The notes under the pieces are model-generated. The model made no database searches. It had not been told where the DNA came from and was given only the letters and a program-made list of their open reading frames with translations. This document shows positions 23,776 through 36,900 of a stretch of DNA of 64,000 nucleotides, in pieces. The stretch is from NCBI RefSeq assembly GCF_009932475.1, contig NZ_BJOV01000001.1, positions 310,001 through 374,000 of the forward strand, in the 5' to 3' direction. Positions within the stretch are counted from its first letter, which is position 1. Each line of letters begins with the position of its first letter. This DNA is from Gordonia spumicola (GTDB lineage Bacteria > Actinomycetota > Actinomycetes > Mycobacteriales > Mycobacteriaceae). Made by a program: the position numbers and the translations under genes.

Positions 23776-24081
23776 ATGGCTACGCACGCAGACCCGCGTG
23801 ACATCATCCTGGCGCCGGTGATCTCGGAGAAGGCCTACGGCCTCATCGAAGACAACGTGTACACCTTCCTGGTGCACCCGGAGTCGAACAAGACCCAGAT
23901 CAAGATCGCCATCGAGCAGATCTTCGACGTCAAGGTCTCCAGCGTCAACACCGCAAACCGTCAGGGCAAGCGCAAGCGCACCCGCTCGGGATTCGGCAAG
24001 CGCAAGAACACCAAGCGCGCCATCGTGACGCTGTCCGCTGACAGCAAGCCCATCGAGATCTTCGGGGGAGCGGTCAGCTGA
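23776..24081 (+). CDS. rplW: 50S ribosomal protein L23
   Basis: This 101-residue L23 ([33 protein letters not shown] loop) sits at the exit-tunnel rim where trigger factor and SRP dock. ATG 23776 follows GAAGGAGGC, a strong ribosome site lying in the end of rplD. Confidence 0.98.
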   Translation: MATHADPRDIILAPVISEKAYGLIEDNVYTFLVHPESNKTQIKIAIEQIFDVKVSSVNTANRQGKRKRTRSGFGKRKNTKRAIVTLSADSKPIEIFGGAVS

Positions 24082-24112
24082 CCGCCCGCGAGAAGGATAG
24101 GGACTAACACTC

Positions 24113-24949
<837 letters not shown>

Positions 24950-24965
24950 TAGGAGGAGGTAAAAA

Positions 24966-25247
24966 ATGCCACGCAGCCTCAAGAAGGGCCCGTTCGTCGA
25001 CGACCACCTCCTGAAGAAGGTGGATGCACAGAACGAGAAGGGCACGAAGCAGGTCATCAAGACCTGGTCGCGCCGCTCGACCATCATCCCCGACTTCATC
25101 GGTCACACCTTTGCGGTCCACGACGGTCGCAAGCACGTGCCCGTGTTCGTGTCGGACTCGATGGTCGGTCACAAGCTGGGCGAGTTCGCCCCCACCCGTA
25201 CCTTCAAGGGTCACATCAAGGATGACCGGAAAGCGAAGCGCCGGTAA
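24966..25247 (+). CDS. rpsS: 30S ribosomal protein S19
   Basis: This 93-residue S19 ([31 protein letters not shown]) contacts the 30S head. ATG 24966 is preceded by the strong site TAGGAGGAGG. Confidence 0.98.
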   Translation: MPRSLKKGPFVDDHLLKKVDAQNEKGTKQVIKTWSRRSTIIPDFIGHTFAVHDGRKHVPVFVSDSMVGHKLGEFAPTRTFKGHIKDDRKAKRR

Positions 25248-25249
25248 TC

Positions 25250-25660
25250 ATGACTACTGAAACCGACAACGCAGTGCAGACCGCTCGCGCGACCGCGAAG
25301 TTCGTTCGCGTCACGCCGATGAAGGCTCGTCGCGTCCTCGACCTCGTCCGCGGCAAGAACGTGGATCAGGCCCTGGACATCCTGCGGTTCGCCCCGCAGG
25401 CCGCCAGCGAGCCCGTGTACAAGGTGCTCGCCAGCGCGATCGCCAACGCGGAGAACAACCAGGGCCAGGATCGTCGCACCCTGATCGTCTCGGAGGCATT
25501 CGCCGACGAGGGCCCGACCCTGAAGCGGTTCCAGCCGCGTGCCCAGGGCCGTGCGTTCCGCATCCGCAAGCGCACCAGCCACATCACCGTGGTCGTTGCA
25601 CCGGCGGCAGAGAACGGCGGACGTGCACGTTCGCGCCAGCAGAAGAAGAAGGGAGCCTAA
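25250..25660 (+). CDS. rplV: 50S ribosomal protein L22
   Basis: This 136-residue L22 has [17 protein letters not shown] and the tunnel hairpin [18 protein letters not shown]. It starts two bases after the rpsS stop. The C-terminal tail is short and basic. Confidence 0.98.
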   Translation: MTTETDNAVQTARATAKFVRVTPMKARRVLDLVRGKNVDQALDILRFAPQAASEPVYKVLASAIANAENNQGQDRRTLIVSEAFADEGPTLKRFQPRAQGRAFRIRKRTSHITVVVAPAAENGGRARSRQQKKKGA

Positions 25661-26476
<816 letters not shown>

Positions 26477-26479
26477 CCC

Positions 26480-26896
26480 ATGTTGATCCCTCGTCGGGTC
26501 AAGCACCGCAAGCAGCACCATCCCAGCCTGAAGGGTCAGGCGTCGGGCGGAACCAAGGTCACCTTCGGCGACTACGGCATCCAGGCCCTGGAAGGTGCGT
26601 ACATCACCAACCGTCAGATCGAGTCCGCTCGTATCGCGATCAACCGCCACATCAAGCGTGGCGGCAAGGTCTGGATCAACATCTTCCCGGACCGCCCGAT
26701 CACGAAGAAGCCCGCCGAGACCCGCATGGGTTCCGGTAAGGGTTCGCCCGAGTGGTGGGTGGCCCCGGTCAAGCCGGGCCGCGTGCTGTTCGAGATGACC
26801 TACCCCAATGAGGAGACCGCTCGCGAGGCCCTGCGCCGCGCACAGCACAAGCTCCCCATGAAGACCCGGATCGTGACCAGAGAGGAGCAGTTCTGA
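26480..26896 (+). CDS. rplP: 50S ribosomal protein L16
   Basis: This 138-residue L16 begins [19 protein letters not shown] and has the [20 protein letters not shown] region that helps shape the A site. Its TGA shares the final A with the rpmC ATG. Confidence 0.98.
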   Translation: MLIPRRVKHRKQHHPSLKGQASGGTKVTFGDYGIQALEGAYITNRQIESARIAINRHIKRGGKVWINIFPDRPITKKPAETRMGSGKGSPEWWVAPVKPGRVLFEMTYPNEETAREALRRAQHKLPMKTRIVTREEQF

Positions 26897-27129
26897 TGGC
26901 ACTCGGAATCGCTGCGTCTGAGCTCCGCGAGCTCAGCGACACCGACCTGGTCGACCGCCTCAAGGAGTCGAAGGAAGAACTCTTCAACCTTCGCTTCCAG
27001 ATGGCAACCGGCCAGCTCGACAACAACCGCCGTCTGCGCACCGTGCGTCGCGAGATCGCACGCGTGTACACCGTCATGCGTGAGCGCGAGCTGGGCCTGG
27101 CGTCGGGACCGGAAGGTGAAGACGCATGA
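26896..27129 (+). CDS. rpmC: 50S ribosomal protein L29
   Basis: This 77-residue L29 ([26 protein letters not shown]) has the helical hairpin of the family, near the exit tunnel. It overlaps rplP by one base and rpsQ by four. Confidence 0.97.
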   Translation: MALGIAASELRELSDTDLVDRLKESKEELFNLRFQMATGQLDNNRRLRTVRREIARVYTVMRERELGLASGPEGEDA

Positions 27130-27407
27130 GTGAGGACCAGAACGTGAACGTCGAAGAGCGTGGCAGCCGCAAGGAGCGGATCGGCTACGTCGTCAGTGAC
27201 AAGATGACCAAGACCATCACGGTCGAGCTGGAAGATCGCAAGAGCCACAAGCTCTACGGCAAGATCATCCGCACGACCAGCAAGGTCAAGGCCCACGATG
27301 AGGACGAGACCGCCGGCATCGGCGACCGCGTGCGCATCATGGAGACCCGCCCGCTGTCGGCCACCAAGCGCTGGCGTCTGGTCGAGGTCCTGGAAAAGGC
27401 CAAGTAG
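27126..27407 (+). CDS. rpsQ: 30S ribosomal protein S17
   Basis: This 93-residue S17 ([20 protein letters not shown], then [19 protein letters not shown]) has a short acidic N-terminal extension. The ATG overlaps the rpmC stop. It is the last gene of the ribosomal operon: the strong hairpin downstream, then an unrelated ABC transporter, show that rplN and the spc operon do not follow directly. Confidence 0.98.
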   Translation: MSEDQNVNVEERGSRKERIGYVVSDKMTKTITVELEDRKSHKLYGKIIRTTSKVKAHDEDETAGIGDRVRIMETRPLSATKRWRLVEVLEKAK

Positions 27408-27439
27408 GTCGTCTTCGCCTCTGCGAGAACAATTTTCAA

Positions 27440-27491
27440 CAGATCACCCCTTCGTCGCCCTCGGGCGAGGGAGGGGTGATCTGCCTTTTCG
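27440..27491 (+). terminator. Strong intrinsic terminator after rpsQ
   Basis: An 11-bp stem, CAGATCACCCC / GGGGTGATCTG (27440-27450 and 27473-27483), has an extra TCGCCC/GGGCGA hairpin in its loop and a CCTTTTC run after it. Between here and 27730 lie about 240 bp with no gene, containing a possible -10 TAAGGT at 27686 for the transporter operon. Confidence 0.85.
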
Positions 27492-27730
27492 GGCGCTATC
27501 GTCCGGGCGGGCGGGACATGCCCTAATGTGACGGGTGTCGGTCGATCGGGCGATGAGCGCAAGGGTCGATCGGTCCGAGAGGACGAGCGGTGATACGTAT
27601 TCTCCGATTCGTCTGAAGTTCTACTCGCTTCTAACAATGTGGAAACGCCGGTGGCCGTGTAGGCGATAGTCATAGGGATCTTTACTAAGGTCTGAGACAG
27701 TCATCGACGACGATGGAGAGGGGGCGATTC

Positions 27731-29170
27731 GTGCCAGACGCGTACGGTCGATCCGCCGGGAGTCCCGGCGACCGCGAGCGGTCACGGCACGTCGCCGAAC
27801 CTCTCGAGCAGACGATGCCGTGGGTTCCGGAAGACGATCCGATCCTCCGTGAGCTGCGTGCATGGCGTGACGACCTGTCCGCGCGCGAGCCGGCCCCCGC
27901 CGCGGCGCGCGTCGAGCAGCGCGAGATCGTAGCGCCCCGGACGCCGGTTCAGGCGTATTCGTCCGTTTCCGGCACCGTTCCGCCGCCGGTCCCGCGTCCC
28001 GTCACCCAGGCTCCGGTCCCCGAACGACCCGTCCGACCCCGACGGTCCCGGCCGCGTCACGCTGCGTGGAACGTCATGTCGTCAACGCCGCCCGCGCCCA
28101 TCGAATCGATGGAGGAGCTGCGGCTTGCCAACCAGAGCACCGTCGCGTTCCCGTCCGTCGACCCGGCGTCGCTCGAGCCGTCGTCCGACGGTCCGCCCGC
28201 GATCGTCGCGAAGAACCTGAAGAAGACGTTCGGCGACTTCACCGCCGTCCACGACGTGAGCTTCGAGGTGGCCAAGGGCACCATCGTGGCGATCCTCGGC
28301 CCGAACGGCGCAGGCAAGACCACCACCGTCAACATGCTCTGCACGCTCCTGCCGCCCGACGGCGGCAGCGCGAGCGTCGCCGGGCACGACGTCGCGTCCA
28401 ACCCGTCCGGGGTGCGGTCGTCGATCATGCTGACCGGCCAGTTCGCCGCGCTCGACGAATCGCTCACCGGCCGCGAGAACCTGATCCTGTTCGGCCGCCT
28501 CCTCGGACTGTCCAAGAAGGACGCGACGCGACGCGCCGACGAACTCCTCGACGAGTTCTCCCTCGTCGAGGCGGCGGGCAGGCGGGTGGGCCAGTACTCG
28601 GGCGGCATGCGCCGACGCATCGACATCGCGTGCGGTCTCGTCACCGCTCCCGAGGTGGTGTTCCTCGACGAGCCGACGACCGGCCTCGACCCGCGCAGTC
28701 GCCAGGACGTGTGGAACCTCGTCGAACAGCTCCGCGACAGCGGCGTCACCATCCTCCTGACCACGCAGTACCTCGAAGAGGCCGACATGCTGTCGGACAA
28801 CATCGTCGTCATCGACTCGGGCCGGGTGATCGCCGAGGGCACCTCCGACGAGCTCAAGGCGCAGACCGGGGCCGCGTACTGCGAGGTGACGCCCGCTCAC
28901 CCGGCGTACCTGCCGCGCCTTCGGGCGCGGCTCCGAGACCTGATCGGCCCGACGGACGTCGCCGACGGCGACACCGAACAGGGCGCCGTGTCGGTGCCCG
29001 CGCCCCGCGGCCCGGAGACGCTCGCCGAGGTGATGAGACGCACCGAGGCCGCGAAGATCCCGCTGGCCGACATCGCATTGCGTCGCCCGTCGTTGGACGA
29101 GGTGTTCCTTGCGTTGACCGGAGACCGCGCGACGCAGGATTCTGCAGTCGGGAGGACCGACGAACAGTGA
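27731..29170 (+). CDS. drrA: DrrA-type ABC transporter ATP-binding protein with N-terminal extension
   Basis: This 479-residue protein carries an ABC domain from about residue 165 with Walker A GPNGAGKTT, signature YSGGMRRR, Walker B VVFLDEPTTGLDP and H-loop-like LTTQYLEEAD. It ends with the DrrA-type C-terminal domain (GDRATQ). It powers export through the two permeases downstream. The N-terminal about 160 residues are Pro/Arg-rich and unlike the family. GTG 27731 is chosen because GGAGAGGGG lies six bases before it; ATG 27713 has no ribosome site. The GTG of the first permease overlaps its stop. Family examples export daunorubicin and mycobacterial PDIM/glycolipids. Confidence 0.85.
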   Translation: MPDAYGRSAGSPGDRERSRHVAEPLEQTMPWVPEDDPILRELRAWRDDLSAREPAPAAARVEQREIVAPRTPVQAYSSVSGTVPPPVPRPVTQAPVPERPVRPRRSRPRHAAWNVMSSTPPAPIESMEELRLANQSTVAFPSVDPASLEPSSDGPPAIVAKNLKKTFGDFTAVHDVSFEVAKGTIVAILGPNGAGKTTTVNMLCTLLPPDGGSASVAGHDVASNPSGVRSSIMLTGQFAALDESLTGRENLILFGRLLGLSKKDATRRADELLDEFSLVEAAGRRVGQYSGGMRRRIDIACGLVTAPEVVFLDEPTTGLDPRSRQDVWNLVEQLRDSGVTILLTTQYLEEADMLSDNIVVIDSGRVIAEGTSDELKAQTGAAYCEVTPAHPAYLPRLRARLRDLIGPTDVADGDTEQGAVSVPAPRGPETLAEVMRRTEAAKIPLADIALRRPSLDEVFLALTGDRATQDSAVGRTDEQ

Positions 29171-29985
29171 CAGCACAGACGGAAACCCCACGCCCCGTCG
29201 AGACTGTCAGTACGCCCACCGGGCTCCGTACCCTGCGGCAATGGCAGACGTTGACCGTCCGCGGACTGAAGAAGGTCCTCCGGAACGGCGAGTTCGTGTT
29301 CGCGTTCATCGCCCCGGCGTTCCTGGCGCTCTGCTTCTACCTGCCGCTGCGCAAGGTGATGGACGCGACCGGTGATCTGGACTACGGCTCGTTCCTCATG
29401 CCGATCATCCTGCTGCAGGCGATGAGCTTCGCGGCGACGTCGGCGGCCATGCGGGCGGCGTTCGACGTCAGCCAAGGCATCAACACCCGTTTCCGGGTCC
29501 TCCCCATGCCCGGCTGGGTTCCGCTCGCCGCCCGCATCGTCACGAACGTCGCGCTGCTGGTGGTGTCGATGGTGTGCGGCGTGATCGCCTGCCTGATCAT
29601 CGGCTGGCGGCCGGGCGGCGGGGTCGGCGGCACCGCGGTCCTCTTCGCGACCACCCTCGGCATCGGCCTGCTGCTCGCCCTGCTCGCCGACGGCCTCGGT
29701 CTGGTGGCGAACAGCCCCGAGGCCACCAGCCAGGTGCTCGGCCTGCCGACGATGATCCTCGGCATGGCGTCGACGGGCTTCGTCCCCGAGGAGCGCTTCC
29801 CCGAGTGGATCCAGCCCTTCGCGCGGAACCAGCCGATCTCGCAGTTCGTCGCGGTCCTGCGCGGCGCCGACTCGACCGAACCGCTGACGTGGTCGATCGT
29901 CGGGCCGACTGTCTACTGGTGCATCGGCATCGCGGTAGTCGCGATCGTGTTGATCCGCGCCGGCGTCCGGAAGGCGGGCCGATGA
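29167..29985 (+). CDS. drrB: DrrB-type ABC-2 permease (first)
   Basis: This 272-residue ABC-2 permease has six hydrophobic segments. The N-terminal LRTLRQWQTLTVRGLKKVLRNGEF precedes the first helix, and MILGMASTGFVPEERFPEW lies in the ABC-2 signature region. The GTG start overlaps drrA and its stop overlaps the second permease, so all three are translated together. It probably moves the NRPS product, or its lipid part, across the membrane. Confidence 0.83.
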   Translation: MTAQTETPRPVETVSTPTGLRTLRQWQTLTVRGLKKVLRNGEFVFAFIAPAFLALCFYLPLRKVMDATGDLDYGSFLMPIILLQAMSFAATSAAMRAAFDVSQGINTRFRVLPMPGWVPLAARIVTNVALLVVSMVCGVIACLIIGWRPGGGVGGTAVLFATTLGIGLLLALLADGLGLVANSPEATSQVLGLPTMILGMASTGFVPEERFPEWIQPFARNQPISQFVAVLRGADSTEPLTWSIVGPTVYWCIGIAVVAIVLIRAGVRKAGR

Positions 29986-30818
29986 CGACCGTGACCGACG
30001 ACTCCGCCGTGCGGGGACCGGCCGCGCACGCCGTGGCCGAGAAGTCGCTGCGCGCATGGGCGACCCACAGCGCGGTGCTCACCTGGCGGCAACTGCTCGT
30101 CTACATCCGTGACGTCCCGACCGTGCTGCAGTCGCTGATCGTTCCCGGGCTGTCGATGTTCCTGATGAAAGTGGTCCTCGGCGACTCGGTCGGCGCGGCC
30201 ACCGGACAGAACAGCCTGTACGGCACGGTGCCGCTGATGATCCTGATCGGAGCGATGGGCGGCTCGATGGTGTCGGCGATCCGACTGAACAAGGAGGGGT
30301 CGACGGGACTGCTGGCGCGCCTGTACGTCCTGCCGATCCACCGGGCGGCCGATCTGACGTCGAGAGTCGTCGCCGAGATCGTCCGCATCGTGGTCCTGAC
30401 CTGCGTGCTCCTGATCGTCGGCTACGCGATGGGCTTCCGGTTCACGCAGGGTCCGCTCGCCGCGCTCGGCCTGGTCTGCGTACCCGTCGTGTTCGGCGCG
30501 GCCTACGCGGTCTTCGTCCTCGCGTTGTCGGTCAACTCGCCTCCGGGCGCACCGCTCGTCCAGTACCTCGGCCTGCTGATGAGCGTGCTGATGTTCTTCA
30601 ACTCGGGGTTCTCGCCGATCGAGGGCTACCCGGGATGGCTTCAGCCGATCGTCGCCAATCAGCCGATGACGCCGGGCATCGAACTCATGCGCGGGCTCGC
30701 CGCGGGCGGCGAACTCGCGACGCCGCTCCTCAAGGTCGCGATCTGGACGGTGCTCCTGATCGGGGCCAGCGTCTATCCGGCGCTCATCGGCTATCGGAAG
30801 GCGGCGACGAGCAGATGA
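29982..30818 (+). CDS. drrC: DrrC-type ABC-2 permease (second)
   Basis: This 278-residue ABC-2 permease has six hydrophobic segments and the family stretch FFNSGFSPIEGYPGWLQPIVANQPMTP. The ATG overlaps the first permease's stop. NRPS1 starts 86 bp downstream. That gap holds only a small GCCCGA/TCGGGC hairpin (30853-30870) without a T-run, so the exporter and NRPS genes are likely one operon. Confidence 0.83.
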   Translation: MTTVTDDSAVRGPAAHAVAEKSLRAWATHSAVLTWRQLLVYIRDVPTVLQSLIVPGLSMFLMKVVLGDSVGAATGQNSLYGTVPLMILIGAMGGSMVSAIRLNKEGSTGLLARLYVLPIHRAADLTSRVVAEIVRIVVLTCVLLIVGYAMGFRFTQGPLAALGLVCVPVVFGAAYAVFVLALSVNSPPGAPLVQYLGLLMSVLMFFNSGFSPIEGYPGWLQPIVANQPMTPGIELMRGLAAGGELATPLLKVAIWTVLLIGASVYPALIGYRKAATSR

Positions 30819-30904
30819 CCTGACCGGCGACCGGACAACGGTGGAACAAGATGCCCGACTCACCTCGGGCGAGGCCGTGCACATGCGCACCAGCGAAAGG
30901 GTAG

Positions 30905-33900
30905 ATGGCGATGAGTGAGGACGACCGTCGGACGGACAGTCCGCTGCTGCCGTTGACAGCCGCTCAACGCGGCATGTGGTTCGCCGAGAACATGTCGGCC
31001 GACTACTCGGTCAACGTCGCCCAGTACCTGGACATCCGGGACGTCGACCGTCCGCTCGACGTCGACGCCGTGGTCGGCATGCACGATCTCGGCGCCCGCG
31101 AACTGGAGAGCGCCTTCACCCGTCTGGTCGACGTCGACGGGACGCCGATGCAGTACATCGACCAGTCCCTGCCGTTCACCCTCGAACAGGTCGACCTGCG
31201 GTCGTCCGACGATCCGGTCGCCGCGGCCCACGACTGGATGAACGACGACTACCGCCGCCCGGTCGATCTCCTGTCCGGGACCCCGCTCGCGCGTGCGGCG
31301 CTGCTCCGCGTCGCCGACGACCGGGTGTTCTGGTACCTGCGGGGACATCACCTCCTCCTCGACGGATTCGCCGCCTTGAACTCGGTGCTCCGGCTCGTCG
31401 AGCGCTACAACGCGAAGATCGACGGCCGGGAGTTCGAGTCGAAGCCGCATGCGGACGTCGCCGAACTCGTCGCCGACGATCAGGCGTACGCAGCGGGCAC
31501 CCGCCGTGCACGGGACCGCGAGTACTGGGCCGAACGCGCCGCCGACCTGCCCGAACGAGTGACCCTCGCCCAACGTGCGGCGACGGCCGCGCTCTCGCCG
31601 GTCAACCTCGTGGCGGGGCGAGTCCTGGACGCGGGTTTCCAGAGTCGGCTCGGCGCCCTCGCGGTGGAGCGTTCCAGCTCGATCGCGGTGCTCCTGACCG
31701 CCGGCTTCTCGGCGTACCTCGCGCGGATGACGGGCACCGACGAGGTCGTGCTGAGCATGCCCGTCACCGGACGCGCATCGGCGAAGACCAAGCGGGCCAG
31801 CGGCATGGTCTCGAACATGCTTCCCGTACGGGCCAGCGACGTCGTGCACGCCTCGTTCGACGAGCTGATCGGCCAGATCCAGCTGGAGCTGACCGGCGTG
31901 CTCCGCCACCAGCGGTACCGTTTCGAGGACATCCGGTTCGACGCCGGGATGCGGGACGCGTCGACGGCGTCGTTCGGGCCCATCGTCAACATGGTGTTCT
32001 TCGACAAGCCGATCGAGATCACCGGAGCGCAGGTGTCGTACCACATCCTGGCGTCGGGCATCCTCGAAGACCTGCGGATCAACTTCTATCAGGCCAGCCC
32101 CACCTCGCCGGTGTACGTCGACCTGCACGGCAACCCGAACCTGTACACCGAGCGTGAACTGTCGGTTCACCTGGACCGGTTCCTGGCCTTCTTCGAGAAC
32201 GCCGTGACCTCGCCCGGGGCCCCGCTCGGCGAGATCGCGCTCGCGACCGACGACGACCTGCGTGCGGTCGACGACGCGGGCCGCGGCGAGGACGTCGACT
32301 ACACGCGGGCGGGCACACACCTGCTCGAGCAGTTCGAGCATCGGGTCGCCGAGCGCCCGGACGCGGTCGCGCTGCGGTTCGAGGGCTCCGACGTGACCTA
32401 TGCGGAGTTCGACGACATGCGTCGGCGCCTCGCCGGGACACTGGTGGCGGACGGGGTGCGACCCGGCGACCGGGTGATCGTCGCGCTCGACCGCGGCGTC
32501 GACCAGATCGCCGCCGTCTACGCCGTGATCACCGCGGGCGCCGCCTACGTGCCCGTCGACCCGTCGCACCCGCGGGACCGGCGCGACCTGGTCGCGGACG
32601 CCGCGGGCGCACGCACGGTGATCGACGTCGACTACCTCGCGTCCAGGGGGAGGGGCGATCGCGTCTCCACCGTCGCGCTGCCGCCCGCCGCGGCCGCGTA
32701 CGTGATCTTCACGTCCGGCTCGACCGGCACGCCCAAGGGCGTCCAGGTGCCGCACGGCGCGGTGATCAACCGCCTGGCCTGGACCGACGAGCATTACCCG
32801 CTGACCGGGGACGACCGCGTCCTCTACAAGACGCCACACACGTTCGACGTGTCTGTGTGGGAGCTGTTCTGGCCGCTCGCGGTCGGCGCGACCACGGTGA
32901 TCGCGAAGCCGGACGGGCACCGCGACCCGGCCTACCTCAACCGGGTCATGGTCGACGAACGCGTCAGCGTGCTGCATTTCGTCCCGTCGATGCTCGACGT
33001 CTACCTGGACGATCGGGCGGGCAGACCCGCGGGCGAGGCGTTGTTCGCCGACTCCGTGCGCCGGATTTTCACCTCGGGCGAGGCTCTCACCGGCAAGTCG
33101 GCCGACCGCGTCCTGACGGCCTCGGACGTCGACCTGATCAACCTGTACGGGCCGACCGAGGCCGCCGTCGACGTGACCGAGCACCGCGTGGTCGCGGGCG
33201 AGGCGACTCCGCCGATCGGTGCACCGGTCCCCAACACCGGAGTCCTGGTCCTCGACGATCGGCTGATCCCGGTGCCGCCGGGTGCGCCGGGTGAGCTGTA
33301 CCTGACCGGCGCCCAACTCGCGCACGGCTACATCGGGCGGGCGGCGCTCACGAGCGAACGGTTCGTCGCGTGCCCCGGGGGCGACGCCGCCCGCATGTAC
33401 CGCACCGGCGACCTCGTCCGGTGGAACGCCGACGGTGAGCTCGACTACCTGGGACGGACCGACTTCCAGGTCAAGATCCGCGGTCAGCGGGTGGAACTCG
33501 GCGAAGTCGAGTCCGTTCTCGTCGACCACGCCGACGTGGACGCCGCGGTCGCGATGGTGCGCGACGACGTCGCGTCGACGCCGACTCTCGTCGCCTACGT
33601 CCGCGTGTCGAACCCCAGGACGGGCGAGCCGGAACTGCTCGCGTGGAGCCGTCGCCGACTGCCGTCGCACATGGTGCCGACCGCGGTGACCGTGCTCGAC
33701 GACTTCCCCCGCAACTCGTCGGGGAAGACCGACCGCCGCGCCCTGCCCGCGCCGGTCGTCCGGACCGCCGCGTACGAGGCTCCCCAGTCCGAGATCGAGA
33801 TCGAGTTGGCCGGGATCATCGCCGACCTGCTCGGGATCGACAGGGTGGGCCGCACCGACAACCTGTTCGCACTCGGCGGCAACTCGCTGGTGGCGGCGCG

Positions 33901-36900
33901 ACTGGTGACGAGGGCCAGGGACGGACTCGGGGTGGACCTTCGCGTCAGCGACGTCTTCGAGGCGAGCGACCTCGCCGAGCTCGCGGCGGGCGCCGTCCAC
34001 GCGGATCACGACTCGTCGTCGCCGCTCGTGCACATCGATCCGCGACCGGAGACGATCCCGTTGTCGACGGCCCAGTCGCGGCTGTGGCTGGTGAACCAGA
34101 TCGATCCGACGGCGGCCACCTACAACATGCCGGGCGCGGTGCGGATCGGTCCCGACGTGGACGTCGACGCGCTCGACGCCGCGGTCCGGGACGTCGTCAG
34201 GAGACACGAGATCCTGCGCTCGCGGTTCGTCGCGCTCGACGACGGGACCCAGGCGCAGGTGGTCGGCTCGACGTCGTCGATGGCCGACGCGATCGTCCTG
34301 ACGCCCCAGCCGACCGACGACGTCGACGCCGCGGTCCGGATCATCGCCGACACCGGCTTCGACCTGACCGTCGACGCCCCGTTCCGCGCCCGCCTCGTCC
34401 GTGACGCCGCGGGCTACGTCCTCGTGGTCGTCGTCCATCACATCGCGGCCGACGGGTACTCGCTGATCCCGCTGATCGCCGACCTCGGCGCGGCGTACGC
34501 GGCTCGCCGTGCCGGCTCCGTCCCCGACCTCGACTGGGACGGCCTGCAGTACGCCGACTACGCGATCTGGCAGAACCGTCACCTCGTCCGCGACGGAGCC
34601 TCGACGCTGGTCGCCGACCTCGACTTCTGGCGCACCGAACTCGCCGACCTGCCCGAACTGCTGCCGCTGCCGACCGACAGGCCGCGCCCGGCGGTGGCCT
34701 CCGGTCGCGGGGCCTACGTCGACCTCGCGGCCGACGGGGTGCTCGCGGGCGGTGTGCGGGACCTCGCGAAGGCCGCGGGCGTCACGCCGTTCTCGGTGAT
34801 CCACGCGGCGATGGCGCTGGTCCTCGCCCGCTGCAGCGGCACGACCGACATCGCCGTCGGCGTGGCCGTGGACGGTCGACGCGACGATCGACTGAACCGT
34901 CTCGTCGGCATGTTCATCGACACCGTGGTCCTGCGCACGGACGTGTGCGAGCGGGCGAGCCTCGGGACCTACCTGAGCGACGCCCACCGCGTGCGGGCCA
35001 GGGCCCTCTCGCGTGCGACGGTTCCGTTCGAGCGGGTCGTCGAAGCGCTCGCGCCCGCCCGGTCGGCCGCCCACACACCACTGTTCCAAGTCGGCCTCAC
35101 GATGCTGTCCGACACGACGGGCGCGGTGCGCGGGGCGTCGGACATGCAGCTTCTGGACGCTCGCGTGCCCGCCGCGAAGTACGACGTCTCGGTCACCGTC
35201 ACCGAGCGCGCCGACCGACTCGACTTCGAGGTGTCGTACGCGACCGACCTGTTCGACAGGGCGTCGGCGCTCTGGTTCGGGCAGGCGGTGCTGCGTGTCC
35301 TCGACCAGTTCACCCAGGCGTCGACGGACCTTCCGGTCGCCGCCATCGACATCGTCGACGCCCGATCGTTCGCCGAACTGACCCGCCCGCCGACCGCGGC
35401 CGTCGACGCGGTGACCCTCGGCGACCTCTGGGACGCGCACGGCGCCGCCGATCCCGGCACGGTCCGCGACGGCGACGCGGTCCACACGCGCGCCGACTTC
35501 GACGCCGCGTCCAACCGCCTCGCCCGGGAGCTCATCGCCGCAGGCGTGGGTCCGGGCGACGTGGTGGCCGTCGGATTCCCGCGTGGCGTCGCGTCGGTCA
35601 CGGCCCTGGTCGCGGTCACCAAGGCGGGTGCGGCGTTCGTCAGCGTCGACCCGGCCCTGCCCGTCGAGCGACGCGCCGAGATCGTCGCCGACTCCGGCGC
35701 AGTCCTCGCGCTCGGATCCCAGGGCATCGGCGGCGTCGACTGGATCGAACCCGCCGCGGCCGACCGGTCGGGCGACCCGATCCGGCCGGACGAGCTGCGT
35801 CGCGCGGTCCACGCCGACGACGTCGCCTATCTGATCTACACGTCCGGTTCGACGGGCAAGCCGAAGGCCGCGGTCGTCAGCCATCGCGGCCTCGCGAACA
35901 TGACCGCCAACCAGCGGGACGTCCTGCGCCTGGACGAGACCAGTTCGGTGCTGCACGTGGCCGCGACCAGTTTCGACGCGTCGGTCTTCGAGATCACGAT
36001 GGCCCTGTGCAGCGGGGCGTCGCTCGTCGTCAGCCCGCCCGACGTCTTCGCGGGCGACGACCTCGTCAGGGTGATCGCGGACGGAGGCGTGACGCACGCG
36101 GTGATGACGCCGTCCGTGCTCGCGGGCCTCGACCCGGAGTCGGTGCCGAGCGTGAGCACGGTGATCAGCGTCGGCGAGGCGTGCCCGCCGGAACTCGTCG
36201 ACCGCTGGGCCGACGCGGGTCGCTCGTTCTTCAACCTGTACGGGCCGACCGAGGCGACGATCTGGGCGACCGCCGCCGGACCGCTCGCGGCAGGCGACGA
36301 GGTGACGATCGGTCGGGTGGTCCCCGGTGTCGGCGCGCTCGTGCTCGACGGCGGACTCCGCCCGGTTCCGGTCGGCGTGGCCGGCGAACTGTTCCTCACC
36401 GGCGATCAGCTGGCGTTGGGCTATCTCGGCAGGCCGGAGCTGACCGCGGCCCGGTTCGTCGCGTCGCCGTTCGGGGCCGAGGGCACGCGGATGTATCGGA
36501 CCGGAGACCGCGTGACGCGCCTCGCCGACGGATCGTTCCGCTACCTCGGCCGCACCGACTTCCAGCTGAAGATCCGCGGCATGCGCGTGGAGCCGGGCGA
36601 GGTCGACGGGGCCCTGTCTCTTCATCCGGACGTCGCCATGACGCTCACCGTCGGCGCGCCGGGCCCGTCCGGCGGCACCGTGCTCGTGTCGTACGCCGCG
36701 CCGCGCGGCGGGGCGCGGCTGGACCCGGTCGCGCTGCGGGCACACGCCGCGGGGCTGCTGCCCGCGCATCTCGTCCCGCACACGGTGGTTCCGGTCGAGA
36801 CCTTCGTGACGAACACGGTCGGCAAGATCGACAGGTCGGCGCTGCCCGCCGTCGACTTCGCGGCCGACCGCGTGTTCGTGGCTCCGCGCGACGACGCGGA

